From JBFKMV01 sp041629655 (GTDB taxonomy: Bacteria > Acidobacteriota > Polarisedimenticolia > Polarisedimenticolales > Polarisedimenticolaceae): 25,842 nucleotides of DNA. Below the pieces are notes generated by a model. It worked only from the letters and a program-made list of their open reading frames with translations. It did no database searches and had not been told where the DNA came from. The DNA is taken from positions 1 to 25,842 of the forward strand of contig JBFKMV010000056.1 of the NCBI GenBank assembly GCA_041629655.1, read 5' to 3'. The position numbers and the translations under genes were made by a program. Positions 8,597-17,053 of the stretch are shown here, piece by piece (the first letter of the stretch is position 1; each line of letters begins with the position of its first letter).

Positions 8597-9500
8597 GCGG
8601 GTGGAAGTCGCGGTACAGCCGCCGCAACCGCTCGCGGTTGATGTGGGTGTAGATCTGCGTCGTGGAGATGTCGGCGTGGCCGAGCATCAGCTGCACGGAG
8701 CGCAGGTCGGCGCCGTTCTCCAGCAGGTGGGTGGCGAACGAGTGGCGCAGGGTGTGCGGCGACAGCGGCGTGTCGATGCCCGCCTTGCCGGCACAGCTCT
8801 TGACGATCTTCCAGAATCCCTGGCGGGTCAGCGGACCGCCGCGATGGTTCACGAACAGCACGTTGGTGCGCTTGCCGACCAGCAGCGCCGGCCGGCCCAC
8901 TGCGAGGTAGGCCTGCAACGTCGCGTCGGCCTCGCCGCCCAGCGGCACGACCCGTTCCCGGGAGCCCTTGCCGATGCAGCGCACGTAGCTCGCGTCGAGG
9001 TGCAGGTCGCCGAGCCGCAGGCCGACCAGCTCGCTGACCCGCAACCCGGTCGCGTAGAGCACCTCCAGCATCGCCGCGTCCCGCAGCCCGGTCCCGCTGT
9101 CGCGGTCCGGGGCCGCCAGCAGGTTCTCGACCTCGGCGAAGCTCAGCACCCGGGGCAACGAGCGCCAGGTGCGCGGTGAATCCAGGTTCGCGGTCGGATC
9201 CTCGCGGATCACCTGCTCCGTCAGCAGGTAGCGGAAGAACCCCCGCACCGCGACCAGCGATCGCGCGATCGAGCGCGGCGAGCGCCCGTCGAGGCGCATC
9301 TGGCGCAGCCGCGCCAGCAGGTCCTCGCGCCGCGTCTGCTCCAGCGGACGGCCCCCGAGCCGGGCGTGCAGCGCCGCGAGATCGCGACGGTAGGCCGCAA
9401 TGGTGTTCTGGGCCAGCCCCCGCTCGGCGGTCAGGTAGTCGAGATACCGGGCCAGCCAGCCCTCCGGCCGGGGCGGGGCCGTGCGCGCGCGTCGGCTCAC
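8589..9500 (-). CDS. xerD: Site-specific tyrosine recombinase XerD
   Basis: 303 aa. It resolves chromosome dimers at dif with XerC. The N-terminal SAM-like core-binding domain (about 12-100, with LDYLTAERGLAQNTIAAYRRD) precedes the catalytic domain, which has all active-site residues: Arg154 (TGLRVSEL), Lys178 (GKGSRERVVP), His249 and Arg252 (HTLRHSFATHLL), His275 (LGHADISTTQ) and the nucleophile Tyr284 (IYTH). The ending RLRRLYRDFHPRG is typical of XerD rather than XerC. The start GTG at 9500 overlaps the dtd stop (GTGA) and has GGAGGG 7 nt upstream. It is translationally coupled with dtd upstream and the nucleotidyltransferase gene downstream. It is a chromosomal Xer protein, not a mobile-element integrase. 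Confidence 0.95.
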   Translation of the reverse strand: MSRRARTAPPRPEGWLARYLDYLTAERGLAQNTIAAYRRDLAALHARLGGRPLEQTRREDLLARLRQMRLDGRSPRSIARSLVAVRGFFRYLLTEQVIREDPTANLDSPRTWRSLPRVLSFAEVENLLAAPDRDSGTGLRDAAMLEVLYATGLRVSELVGLRLGDLHLDASYVRCIGKGSRERVVPLGGEADATLQAYLAVGRPALLVGKRTNVLFVNHRGGPLTRQGFWKIVKSCAGKAGIDTPLSPHTLRHSFATHLLENGADLRSVQLMLGHADISTTQIYTHINRERLRRLYRDFHPRG

Positions 9501-9955
9501 GCCCCGTCCCTCCACGGCGGAGGATCGAGCAACAGGGTCACCGGACCGTCGTTGACCAGCTCGACTTCCATCAGCGCCTGGAATTCTCCGGTGGCGACGG
9601 TGATCCCGCGCCCGGCGAGCCGACGGCAGAACTCCCCGTACAGCCGCTGCGCCTCGTCCGGCGGCGCCGCACGGGAGAACGACGGCCGACGGCCGCGCCG
9701 CGTGGAGCCGGCCAGCGTGAACTGCGAGACGACCAGCACTCCCCCGCCGCATTCCTCGACGCTGCGATTCATCCGTTGCTCGTCGTCGGGAAAGATCCGG
9801 AGCTCGGCCGTCTTGTCCGCCAGATACTCCGCATCCCGATCCTCGTCGCCCCGTTCGACGCCCAGCAGCACCAGCAGCCCGCGGTCGATGGAGCCCACCG
9901 TCCTCCCGTCGACGCGTACCGCGGCCCGCGCGACCCGTTGAACCAGCACCTTCAT
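9497..9955 (-). CDS. dtd: D-aminoacyl-tRNA deacylase
   Basis: 152 aa. It removes D-amino acids (and mischarged glycine) from tRNA in the cytosol. MKVLVQRVARAAVRVDG opens the protein as in the family. Both active-site motifs are present: SQFTL (77-81) and NDGPVT (135-140), which contains the Gly-cisPro pair. ATG start. The gene follows murJ by 37 nt and shares a GTGA overlap with xerD, so it belongs to the murJ-dtd-xerD-nucleotidyltransferase unit. Confidence 0.96.
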   Translation of the reverse strand: MKVLVQRVARAAVRVDGRTVGSIDRGLLVLLGVERGDEDRDAEYLADKTAELRIFPDDEQRMNRSVEECGGGVLVVSQFTLAGSTRRGRRPSFSRAAPPDEAQRLYGEFCRRLAGRGITVATGEFQALMEVELVNDGPVTLLLDPPPWRDGA

Positions 9956-9992
9956 GACCCGGCATCCACGAACGGCGTCATTGTAGCCTGCC

Positions 9993-11576
<1,584 letters not shown>

Positions 11577-11587
11577 GTCGGGCAGGC

Positions 11588-11593
11588 TATAAT
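11588..11593 (+). promoter_or_regulatory. -10 box of a likely ssb promoter
   Basis: A perfect TATAAT lies in otherwise GC-rich sequence about 100 bp upstream of the ssb ATG. No good -35 is seen at 16-18 bp (cggttg at 11565-11570). Transcription would begin near 11600. An 11 bp inverted repeat AAAGG-T-CCTTT (11633-11643) would lie in the leader. Confidence 0.38.
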
Positions 11594-11691
11594 AGTCGCC
11601 GGCTCGGGCCGGCCCGCCGGGTCAAGGTCGAAAAAGGTCCTTTCGGGTCCGCCTCCCCGCAGCAGCCGAGGGCCGGACGAGGAGTGAAGGC

Positions 11692-12120
11692 ATGGCGAGC
11701 GTGAACAAGGTGTTTCTGATCGGCAACCTGGGACGGGACCCCGAGGTCCGCTACACCCAGAGCGGAACCGCGGTGGCCAATTTCACCATGGCGACCACCG
11801 ACCGCTGGAGCGACCCCTCGGGCGAGCGGAAGGAGCGAACCGAGTGGCACCGGATCGTGGTCTGGGGCAAGCAGGCCGAGATCGCGGGCGAGTACCTCCG
11901 GAAGGGCCGCCAGGTCTGCGTCGAGGGCTCGCTGCAGACCCGGGAATGGACCGATCGGGAAGGAAACAAGCGCTACACCACGGAAATCCGCGCGCAGCGG
12001 TTCCAGATGCTCGGCGGCCGGCCCTCCGAAGACCGGCAGTCGGCCGGGGCCGACGAGCCCGCGGGCCAACAGGTCGGCGAGCCCGATTCCGGGTTCGCGG
12101 ACGACGACATCCCGTTCTGA
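11692..12120 (+). CDS. ssb: Single-stranded DNA-binding protein
   Basis: 142 aa. It coats ssDNA in replication, repair and recombination and recruits partners through its tip. The OB fold covers about 1-110: NKVFLIGNLGRDPEVRYTQS, then VANFTMAT, TEWHRIVVWGK, LRKGRQVCVEGSLQTREW and TTEIRAQRFQML. A short Gly/Glu/Asp-rich disordered linker leads to the conserved acidic tip DDDIPF. ATG start with GAGGAG 7 nt upstream. No recognisable LexA box was seen in the leader. It diverges from murJ and is followed by a secreted protein gene on the same strand, which seems to have its own promoter. Confidence 0.97.
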   Translation: MASVNKVFLIGNLGRDPEVRYTQSGTAVANFTMATTDRWSDPSGERKERTEWHRIVVWGKQAEIAGEYLRKGRQVCVEGSLQTREWTDREGNKRYTTEIRAQRFQMLGGRPSEDRQSAGADEPAGQQVGEPDSGFADDDIPF

Positions 12121-12139
12121 GCCGGGCGGCCGAGCGGCC

Positions 12140-12168
12140 TGGACGGCCGGGGCGCCGCGCCGTATATG
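12140..12168 (+). promoter_or_regulatory. Possible promoter of the secreted protein gene
   Basis: TGGACG (12140-12145), a 17 bp spacer and TATATG (12163-12168); each box matches 4 of 6. The start site would be near 12175, 30 nt before the ATG at 12205. A small CCCCG-TTC-CGGGG hairpin (12178-12190) would lie in the leader. Confidence 0.35.
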
Positions 12169-12204
12169 ACTGGGCATCCCCGTTCCGGGGTGGCGAGGTC
12201 GGTG

Positions 12205-12957
12205 ATGAGTGAACTCCGCTTGCGTTCTGCGGTGCGCGTCCTCGGGCTCGTGTTCTGCGCCCTGCTCGCCGGGCCGGCAGCGGCGCAGGTGGTCGACGAT
12301 GTCTATCCGCTCGAGCCCGCCGACGGCGCGCGCGTCGGCGCGCGGCCGATCTTCCGTGTCGGCGTCGACGGCAACGACCTGCTCAAGATGAAGTTCAAGA
12401 TCGTGCTCAGCCAGGACGACTTCGAGACCGAGGCCTACGTCCTGGACCAGATCGAGAACAAGAACGGCTGGGCCTTCACCGGCCTGGCCGGCATGGGCGA
12501 GGACGAGCCGGGCGCGATCCATCGGACCCGCCAGTCGCTGGCGGACGGTGTCTACGACTGGAAGGTCTACGCCTGGAACGGCCTGGAGTGGATCGAGGGC
12601 GACCGGGTGTTCCGCGTGCAGATCGACAACACGCCCCCGGCCGACGTCGAGGGCTTCCGCATCGGCAAGGACTCGCGCGGCCGGATCGTGCTCGAGTGGC
12701 CGCCGGTGACCATCGACAAGAACGGCCAGCCCGAGTACGTGCAGCGCTACCACATCTATCGTTACAAGAACGCGCGGGTCTACAACTACATGCGGGCGTT
12801 CGAGATCGGCACCAGCGAGGACACCTCGTTCGTCGACACGACCGAGGATTCGACGCCGCTGGTGTTCTACAAGATCAAGGCCGAGGACGACGCCGGAAAC
12901 CACGAGCGCCACAAGTGGCGCCGCGCCGACCCGCCCGCCGACGAATCCGGCGAGTGA
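12205..12957 (+). CDS. Secreted or periplasmic protein, possible Ig/fibronectin type III-like fold; unknown function
   Basis: 250 aa from the ATG at 12205, which has GAGG 6 nt upstream. An ATG at 12166 lies in frame but overlaps the likely -10 box and lacks an SD. A signal peptide is clear (MSELRLRSAVRVLG, then a hydrophobic core to GPAAAQ, cleavage near 27/28). The mature protein reads as two beta-sandwich-like halves. The first (about 30-147) has YPLEPADGARVGARPIFRV and LADGVYDWKVYAWNGLEWIE, like bacterial Ig-like 'structure it as extract of a statement' repeats. The second (about 148-240) has DNTPPADVEGFRI, IVLEWPPV, YHIYRYKN and VFYKIKAEDDAGN, like a fibronectin III module. No catalytic motif is seen. 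It ends 7 bp from a convergent TPR gene. The function is unknown. Confidence 0.72.
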   Translation: MSELRLRSAVRVLGLVFCALLAGPAAAQVVDDVYPLEPADGARVGARPIFRVGVDGNDLLKMKFKIVLSQDDFETEAYVLDQIENKNGWAFTGLAGMGEDEPGAIHRTRQSLADGVYDWKVYAWNGLEWIEGDRVFRVQIDNTPPADVEGFRIGKDSRGRIVLEWPPVTIDKNGQPEYVQRYHIYRYKNARVYNYMRAFEIGTSEDTSFVDTTEDSTPLVFYKIKAEDDAGNHERHKWRRADPPADESGE

Positions 12958-12964
12958 GCCGGGC

Positions 12965-13648
12965 TCAGCCCAGCGCGTCGAGCCGGGCCTGCGCCCGGCC
13001 GCCCAGCGGCCCGTTCGGGTAGCGCTCGCGGAGATCGCGCAGCGCGTCCCGGGCCTCGTCAATGCGGCCCTGCGCCTCCAGCAACACGCCGAGCTGGAAC
13101 AGCGCCTGCTCGACGTACGGGCCCGAGCCGGCGGAGGCGGCCCGCAGCACCTCGATCGCCCGTTCCTGCTGGCCGGCCTGGCTCAGCGCGTCGGCGAGCA
13201 GCATCCGCGCCGCCGCACCGAGCATGTCCTGCTCGGCCGCGCCGGTGAGCTGCTCCAGAACCGGAATCGCCTCCTCGCCGCGCTCCATGCGCACCAGCGC
13301 CGCGGCCCGGTAGTAGCGCGCCACGCGTCCGACCGCGCCACCGCCACGGGACGCCGCTTGCTCGAACAGCGCGAGCGCGGGCGCCAGGTCGGCGGCGGCG
13401 GTCCCCGCGTTCGCCGGATCGGTCGCCGCGGCGTAGACGTTGATCCCCTCGCTCAACGTCCGCTGCGCGCTGGCGGTGCGTGAGCGCTGCCACAACACTC
13501 CCGCGACGACAATCAACGCCACGACGGCGGCAGCGGCCGCCCACTTGAGCAGCTTGTCCCAGTTGTGCTCGATCCACTGCTCGGCGCTCCACATGCCGTC
13601 GACGAACTCGTCCTGCTTGAGCTTCTTCCTCGTGAACTCGCGAGCCAT
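12965..13648 (-). CDS. Membrane-anchored TPR protein, YfgM-like
   Basis: 227 aa from the ATG at 13648 (MAREFTRKKLKQDEFVDGMW). One membrane segment (about 35-54) is followed by a periplasmic TPR region with repeats such as RVARYYRAAALVRMERGEEA, LLADALSQAGQQERAIEVL and LFQLGVLLEAQGRIDEARDA. The layout matches the YfgM / TPR_21 type, which in E. coli attaches to the Sec translocon and periplasmic chaperones; that role here is inference. There is no strong SD. The gene begins only 20 nt after the 3' end of tRNA-Arg(CCT) on the same strand, so it is probably released from a tRNA-containing transcript by tRNA processing. The open frame extends upstream through the tRNA, but that part is not coding. 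Confidence 0.82.
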   Translation of the reverse strand: MAREFTRKKLKQDEFVDGMWSAEQWIEHNWDKLLKWAAAAAVVALIVVAGVLWQRSRTASAQRTLSEGINVYAAATDPANAGTAAADLAPALALFEQAASRGGGAVGRVARYYRAAALVRMERGEEAIPVLEQLTGAAEQDMLGAAARMLLADALSQAGQQERAIEVLRAASAGSGPYVEQALFQLGVLLEAQGRIDEARDALRDLRERYPNGPLGGRAQARLDALG

Positions 13649-13668
13649 ATCCGTATACCCCGTCTTCC

Positions 13669-13746
13669 TGGTGGGCCTGGAGGGACTCGAACCCCCGACC
13701 AAGAGTTTAGGAAACTCCTGCTCTATCCATACTGAGCTACAGGCCC
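13669..13746 (-). tRNA. tRNA-Arg (anticodon CCT)
   Basis: 78 nt including an encoded CCA. The acceptor stem GGGCCTG/CAGGCCC pairs fully, the D stem is GCTC/GAGC, the anticodon stem GGAGT/ACTCT has loop TTCCTAA (anticodon CCT at 13711-13709), and the T arm is GGGGG-TTCGAGT-CCCTC. It reads AGG codons. It sits between apt (14 nt upstream) and the YfgM-like gene (20 nt downstream), all on the minus strand. Confidence 0.95.
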
Positions 13747-13760
13747 CTCACCACCTGCGC

Positions 13761-14288
13761 TCATTCATCGTAGCGGATCAGGCTGAACACGTCGGCCCCG
13801 GCCAGCGGCTTGCGCCCCTCGAGAAACCCCAGCTCGACCATGAAGGCGTAACCCGCCACGCGCGCCCCGAGCCGCTCCAGCAGCCGGCCCGCCGCCGCCG
13901 CCGTGCCCCCCGTGGCCAGCAGATCGTCGACGATCAGCACCCGCTGCCCCTCGTGCACCGTGTCGCGGTGCACCTCGATGCGGCTGGTGCCGTACTCCAA
14001 ACTGTAGTCCTCGCCGTCGGTCTCGCCCGGCAGCTTGCCCGACTTGCGCAGCAGCAGCATTCCCAGCCCGAGCTCGTAGGCCATCGCCGAGGCCAGCACG
14101 AACCCGCGCGCCTCGATGCCCGCCAGCGCGTCCAGGCCGTCGCCGCGATAGCGCTCGACCAGCTTGCCCACCACGCTGCGGAATGCCGGCCCGGCGCTGA
14201 ACAGCGTCGAGACGTCGTAGAAGTTGATCCCCGGCCGCGGGAAGTCCGGGATCTGACGGATCGACTGCTTGAGCTGCTGGATCTGCAT
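13761..14288 (-). CDS. apt: Adenine phosphoribosyltransferase
   Basis: 175 aa, normal length. It makes AMP from adenine and PRPP (purine salvage, cytosol). MQIQQLKQSIRQIPDFPRPG and INFYDVSTLF open the protein as in Apt. GIEARGFVLASAMA (58-70) and RKSGKLPGET (81-90) match the family, and the PRPP-binding loop VLIVDDLLATGGTA (117-130) is intact. The ATG at 14288 aligns with the family N-terminus; the open frame upstream overlaps acyP and is not conserved. It lies 25 nt downstream of acyP, with tRNA-Arg following. Confidence 0.96.
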   Translation of the reverse strand: MQIQQLKQSIRQIPDFPRPGINFYDVSTLFSAGPAFRSVVGKLVERYRGDGLDALAGIEARGFVLASAMAYELGLGMLLLRKSGKLPGETDGEDYSLEYGTSRIEVHRDTVHEGQRVLIVDDLLATGGTAAAAGRLLERLGARVAGYAFMVELGFLEGRKPLAGADVFSLIRYDE

Positions 14289-14313
14289 CCTGACGTCGTC
14301 TTCCTCGCGCCGT

Positions 14314-14613
14314 TCAGGGCCGGATCGTGAACCGTGTCGCGCCGGTCGGCTCGGCCCGCCTCCGCTCCACGTCGTCCACACGCGCGAAGCGCGGTCCCTC
14401 ACGGATCTCGGCCAGCAACGACTCGAGCACCGCGGCCGCTCCCTCGGCGTGGATCTCCACCTCGCCGCCGGGCAGGTTGCGGACCCAGCCCGCGGCCCCG
14501 CTGCGAGCCGCCGCCTCCTGGACGAACCAGCGGAACCCGACCCCCTGCACCCGGCCGCGGACCAGCCAGTGCTCGGCGGTTCCGTCTCCCTCGTCTCGAT
14601 CACGCTGCGACAT
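14314..14613 (-). CDS. acyP: Acylphosphatase
   Basis: 99 aa. It hydrolyses acyl phosphates such as acetyl phosphate and carbamoyl phosphate. The signature GRVQGVGFRWFV contains the catalytic Arg28, and GWVRNLPGGEVEIHAEG contains the catalytic Asn46. The first dozen residues (MSQRDRDEGDGT) are a polar extension. ATG start at 14613, 31 nt after tRNA-Pro(CGG) and 25 nt before apt, so it is probably cotranscribed with both. Confidence 0.95.
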   Translation of the reverse strand: MSQRDRDEGDGTAEHWLVRGRVQGVGFRWFVQEAAARSGAAGWVRNLPGGEVEIHAEGAAAVLESLLAEIREGPRFARVDDVERRRAEPTGATRFTIRP

Positions 14614-14643
14614 GACACACGGCGAACCGCCGAACCGGCGAGG

Positions 14644-14721
<78 letters not shown>

Positions 14722-14739
14722 ATCCCTTTGAACCGCCGG

Positions 14740-14768
14740 ATGTTAGCAGGAAGCCCGGGGGGCCGCAA
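14740..14768 (-). promoter_or_regulatory. Possible promoter of the tRNA-Pro(CGG)-acyP-apt unit
   Basis: TTGCGG (14768-14763), a 17 bp spacer and TAACAT (14745-14740). The -35 matches 3 of 6 and the -10 4 of 6. Transcription would begin about 12 nt before the tRNA. The -35 lies inside a GGCCG-CAA-CGGCC inverted repeat. Confidence 0.4.
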
Positions 14769-14793
14769 CGGCCTTCCGTCGGCCGCAAACGGC
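14761..14793. repeat. Tandem near-identical GC-rich units, each a small inverted repeat
   Basis: GGCCGCAACGGC (14761-14772) recurs 20 bp later as GGCCGCAAACGGC (14781-14793). The first unit with its next base forms a 5 bp stem with a CAA loop (14761-14773). The pair lies directly after the DedA-like gene's stop and overlaps the -35 of the next unit, so it may end one transcript or be a protein site. There is no T-tract. Confidence 0.35.
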
Positions 14794-15429
14794 TCAGCCG
14801 AGGTGCTTCAGCACCCAGAAGCCCAGCACCAGCAGCACCACGAAGGCCAGCGTCAGCCAGCCCAGGTACTTTTCGATGAAGTCCCGCGCCGCCGCGCCGA
14901 GCCAGCCCACGATCAGCGCCACCAGGGTGAAGCGGGCGGCGCGGCCGGCCACCGAGGCGGTGACGAACACGCCGAGCCCGATCTCGAACACCCCGGCCGC
15001 GATCGTGAACACCTTGTACGGGATCGGCGAGAAGCCGGCGGCGAACAGCGCCAAAAACGCGTTGTCCTGGTACAGCTGCTTGACGCGCTCGAAGTTCTCG
15101 GGCGTGAACCCGATCGGGCCGAGCCAGTCGAAGAACCACGGCGCGGCCACGGCCCAGAAGCCCCAGCCGATCGCGTACCCCAGCAGGCCGCCCAGCACGG
15201 ACCCGACCGTGGCGATCGCCGCGAAGCGCAGCTTGCTCGCCGGCACCGACAGGCACATCGCGATCAGCAGCACGTCGGGCGGGATCGGGAACACCGACGC
15301 CTCGACCAGCGCGAACAGGAACAGCGCCGTCCGGGCGTGGCGGTGCGCGGCCCACCGGATCACCCAGTCGTAGAGCCGGTAGTGCAGCCCGCGCAGGCCG
15401 CGCGGGCGCTCCACGGTCCCGCCGCTCAC
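14794..15429 (-). CDS. DedA-like / YqaA-type (VTT domain) inner-membrane protein
   Basis: 211 aa with about five hydrophobic segments. The stretch LFALVEASVFPIPPDVLLIA (about 39-58), then GSVLGGLLGYAIGWGFW and AAGFSPIPYKVFTIAAG, matches YqaA-type members of the DedA/VTT superfamily. These are half-transporter-like proteins with re-entrant loops, linked to membrane lipid handling and proton-motive-force maintenance; the substrate here is not known. The start is GTG at 15429, overlapping the pcm stop in a GTGA, with no strong SD, so coupled translation is likely. It is the last gene of tRNA-Pro(GGG)-surE-pcm-DedA. Confidence 0.88.
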   Translation of the reverse strand: MSGGTVERPRGLRGLHYRLYDWVIRWAAHRHARTALFLFALVEASVFPIPPDVLLIAMCLSVPASKLRFAAIATVGSVLGGLLGYAIGWGFWAVAAPWFFDWLGPIGFTPENFERVKQLYQDNAFLALFAAGFSPIPYKVFTIAAGVFEIGLGVFVTASVAGRAARFTLVALIVGWLGAAARDFIEKYLGWLTLAFVVLLVLGFWVLKHLG

Positions 15430-16079
15430 GAGGCGGCCCCGAACTTCCCGACCAGCGGCACGAAACGGCAGCGGCCGTGGCGCTCCTCGACCAGCCCGTC
15501 ACCGCGCTTGATCACGCGCACCAGCACCTGCTCGTCCGCTCCCGGCCGGTCGGTCAACGGCAGCACCAGCCGGCCGCCCTCGTCGAGCTGCTCGACCAGC
15601 GGACGCGGAACCTCGGGCACCGCCGCGGTGACCACGATCGCGCGGTACGGTGCGAACTCGCTCCAGCCGTAGCTGCCGTCGAAGATCTTGAAATGCACGT
15701 TCTCGATGTCGAGCTTGCGCAGCGTCTCGCGCGCGCGCCGCGACAGCTGCTCGAGCCGTTCGATCGAGAACACGCGCTCGTAGAGGTACGACAGCACCGC
15801 GGCGTGATAGCCCGAGCCCGAGCCGATCTCCAGCGCGCGCCCGCTCCCGTCCGGCTCGGTCAGCTCGGTCATCCGGGCCACGATCCAGGGTTGCGAGATC
15901 GTCTGGCCGTCCCCGATCGGCAGCGACGCGTTGTCGCGGTAGGCCTTGCCGGCGAGCGCCTCCTCGACGAACGCCTCGCGCGGCACACGCCCCATCGCCG
16001 CGAGCACCTGCGGGTCGCGCACCCCGCGCTCGGCGAGCTGCCGCACCATCCGTTGCCGGCGGATCGCGCTGCCCTTCAT
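15426..16079 (-). CDS. pcm: Protein-L-isoaspartate O-methyltransferase
   Basis: 217 aa. It methylates L-isoaspartyl residues in aged proteins with S-adenosylmethionine, starting their repair. The family N-terminus (MVRQLAERGVRDPQVLAAMGRVPRE, in parts) leads to YRDNASLPIGDGQTISQP, the SAM-binding loop LEIGSGSGYHAAVLS (about 83-97), VVTAAVPEVPRPLVEQL and the C-terminal RCRFVPLVGKFG. The ATG overlaps the surE stop as ATGA. The pairing with surE is conserved in many proteobacteria. Confidence 0.96.
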   Translation of the reverse strand: MKGSAIRRQRMVRQLAERGVRDPQVLAAMGRVPREAFVEEALAGKAYRDNASLPIGDGQTISQPWIVARMTELTEPDGSGRALEIGSGSGYHAAVLSYLYERVFSIERLEQLSRRARETLRKLDIENVHFKIFDGSYGWSEFAPYRAIVVTAAVPEVPRPLVEQLDEGGRLVLPLTDRPGADEQVLVRVIKRGDGLVEERHGRCRFVPLVGKFGAAS

Positions 16080-16852
16080 GGCCCGGGTACCACGAGCTTC
16101 CAGCCGGCCAGCGTCTCGAGCGAGGGCTCGTGGGTCAGGTTGGCGTGGAGTGGCGAGATCGAGACGTAGCCGTCGCGGATCGCCCGGTGATCGCCGTCGG
16201 CCTCGCCGCCCGGGGTCATGTCCTGGTCGTCGACCCAGTAGTACGGCCGGCCGGAGGGATCGAGCCGTTCGACCACGGCGGCGCGGTAGGTCCGCGTGCC
16301 CTGGCGGGTCAGCCGCACGCCCAGCGGCGGCGCGGCCGGCAGGTTGACGTTGAGGAAGGTCCCGCGCGGCAGCCCGCGCTCGAGCACCTGCCCCGCGAGG
16401 TAACGGGCGAACGCGGCGGCGGTTTCGTAGTCCGCCCGGCCCCGCTCATCCACGTCGACCGAGAGCGCGAGCGCCGGGATCTCGAGCAGCGCCCCCTCCA
16501 GCGCGCCGGCCACCGTCCCGGAGTACGTCACGTCGTCGCCGAGGTTCAGACCCCGGTTGATCCCTGACACCACCAGCGCCGGGACCGAGTCCGGCGTCAG
16601 GTTGAACACCCCCAGGTGAACGCAGTCGGTCGGCGTGCCGTCGACGCGGAAGCGCTCGGGACCGACTCCGGTCACCCGCAGCGGGCGCGCCAGCGTGAGC
16701 GCGTGCGACGACCCGCTCTGCTCGCGGTCGGGCGCCACGACGACCACGCGGCCCAGCGGCTCCAGCGCCGCGGCGAGCGCGGCGATGCCGGGCGCGTCGT
16801 AGCCGTCGTCGTTGGTCACCAGAAGCGTGGGTCGACCGGGACTGGCGGACAC
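16076..16852 (-). CDS. surE: 5'/3'-nucleotidase SurE
   Basis: 258 aa. A metal-dependent phosphatase acting on nucleoside monophosphates and short polyphosphate, associated with stress survival. LLVTNDDGYDAPGIAAL carries the metal ligands Asp15 and Asp16. Ser46 (APDREQSGSSHALT) and Asn99 (SGINRGLNLGDDVTYSGTVAG) complete the site. The GTG start at 16852 has AAGG about 10 nt upstream. It is 38 nt downstream of tRNA-Pro(GGG) and heads the surE-pcm-DedA set. Confidence 0.96.
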   Translation of the reverse strand: MSASPGRPTLLVTNDDGYDAPGIAALAAALEPLGRVVVVAPDREQSGSSHALTLARPLRVTGVGPERFRVDGTPTDCVHLGVFNLTPDSVPALVVSGINRGLNLGDDVTYSGTVAGALEGALLEIPALALSVDVDERGRADYETAAAFARYLAGQVLERGLPRGTFLNVNLPAAPPLGVRLTRQGTRTYRAAVVERLDPSGRPYYWVDDQDMTPGGEADGDHRAIRDGYVSISPLHANLTHEPSLETLAGWKLVVPGP

Positions 16853-16890
16853 GTCAGTGAAACCTTACCGCGTTCGTGGTGGATCGAAAT

Positions 16891-16967
16891 TGGTCGGGGC
16901 GCCCGGATTTGAACCGAGGACCCCTTGCACCCCAAGCAAGTGCGCTACCAGACTGCGCCACGCCCCG
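16891..16967 (-). tRNA. tRNA-Pro (anticodon GGG)
   Basis: 77 nt including an encoded CCA. The acceptor stem is CGGGGCG/CGCCCCG, the D arm GCGC-AGTCTGGTA-GCGC, the anticodon arm CTTGC-TTGGGGT-GCAAG (anticodon GGG) and the T arm CTCGG-TTCAAAT-CCGGG. It reads CCC and CCU codons. It is a second proline isoacceptor about 2.2 kb from tRNA-Pro(CGG), with an identical acceptor stem. Confidence 0.96.
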
Positions 16968-17002
16968 ACCGGTCGTCCTCGCTGCGAAACGGGACGGCCG
17001 GA

Positions 17003-17031
17003 ATCGTAGGAGAGGCGGCGCGGGCCGTCAA
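17003..17031 (-). promoter_or_regulatory. Promoter of tRNA-Pro(GGG)-surE-pcm-DedA
   Basis: TTGACG (17031-17026), a 17 bp spacer and TACGAT (17008-17003), each box 5 of 6. The start site would be near 16996, giving about a 29 nt tRNA leader. A 12 bp perfect palindrome CGGGCCGGCCCG (17035-17046) lies just upstream of the -35, between it and the MerR stop. Confidence 0.68.
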
Positions 17032-17053
17032 GCTCGGGCCGGCCCGTGGCGGA

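Noticed and set aside
8589..9500. Mobile-element integrase
   Set aside because: The sequence, the ending and the position within murJ-dtd-xerD fit the chromosomal XerD. No attachment sites or element genes are nearby.
11588..11625. murJ promoter from TTGACC (11625-11620) and TATTAT (11593-11588) on the minus strand
   Set aside because: The spacer would be 26 bp and the leader only a few nucleotides. The hexamer is more likely the plus-strand TATAAT of ssb.
12166..12204. Upstream ATG for the secreted protein gene
   Set aside because: It overlaps the likely -10 box, lacks an SD and would bury the signal peptide behind 13 extra residues.
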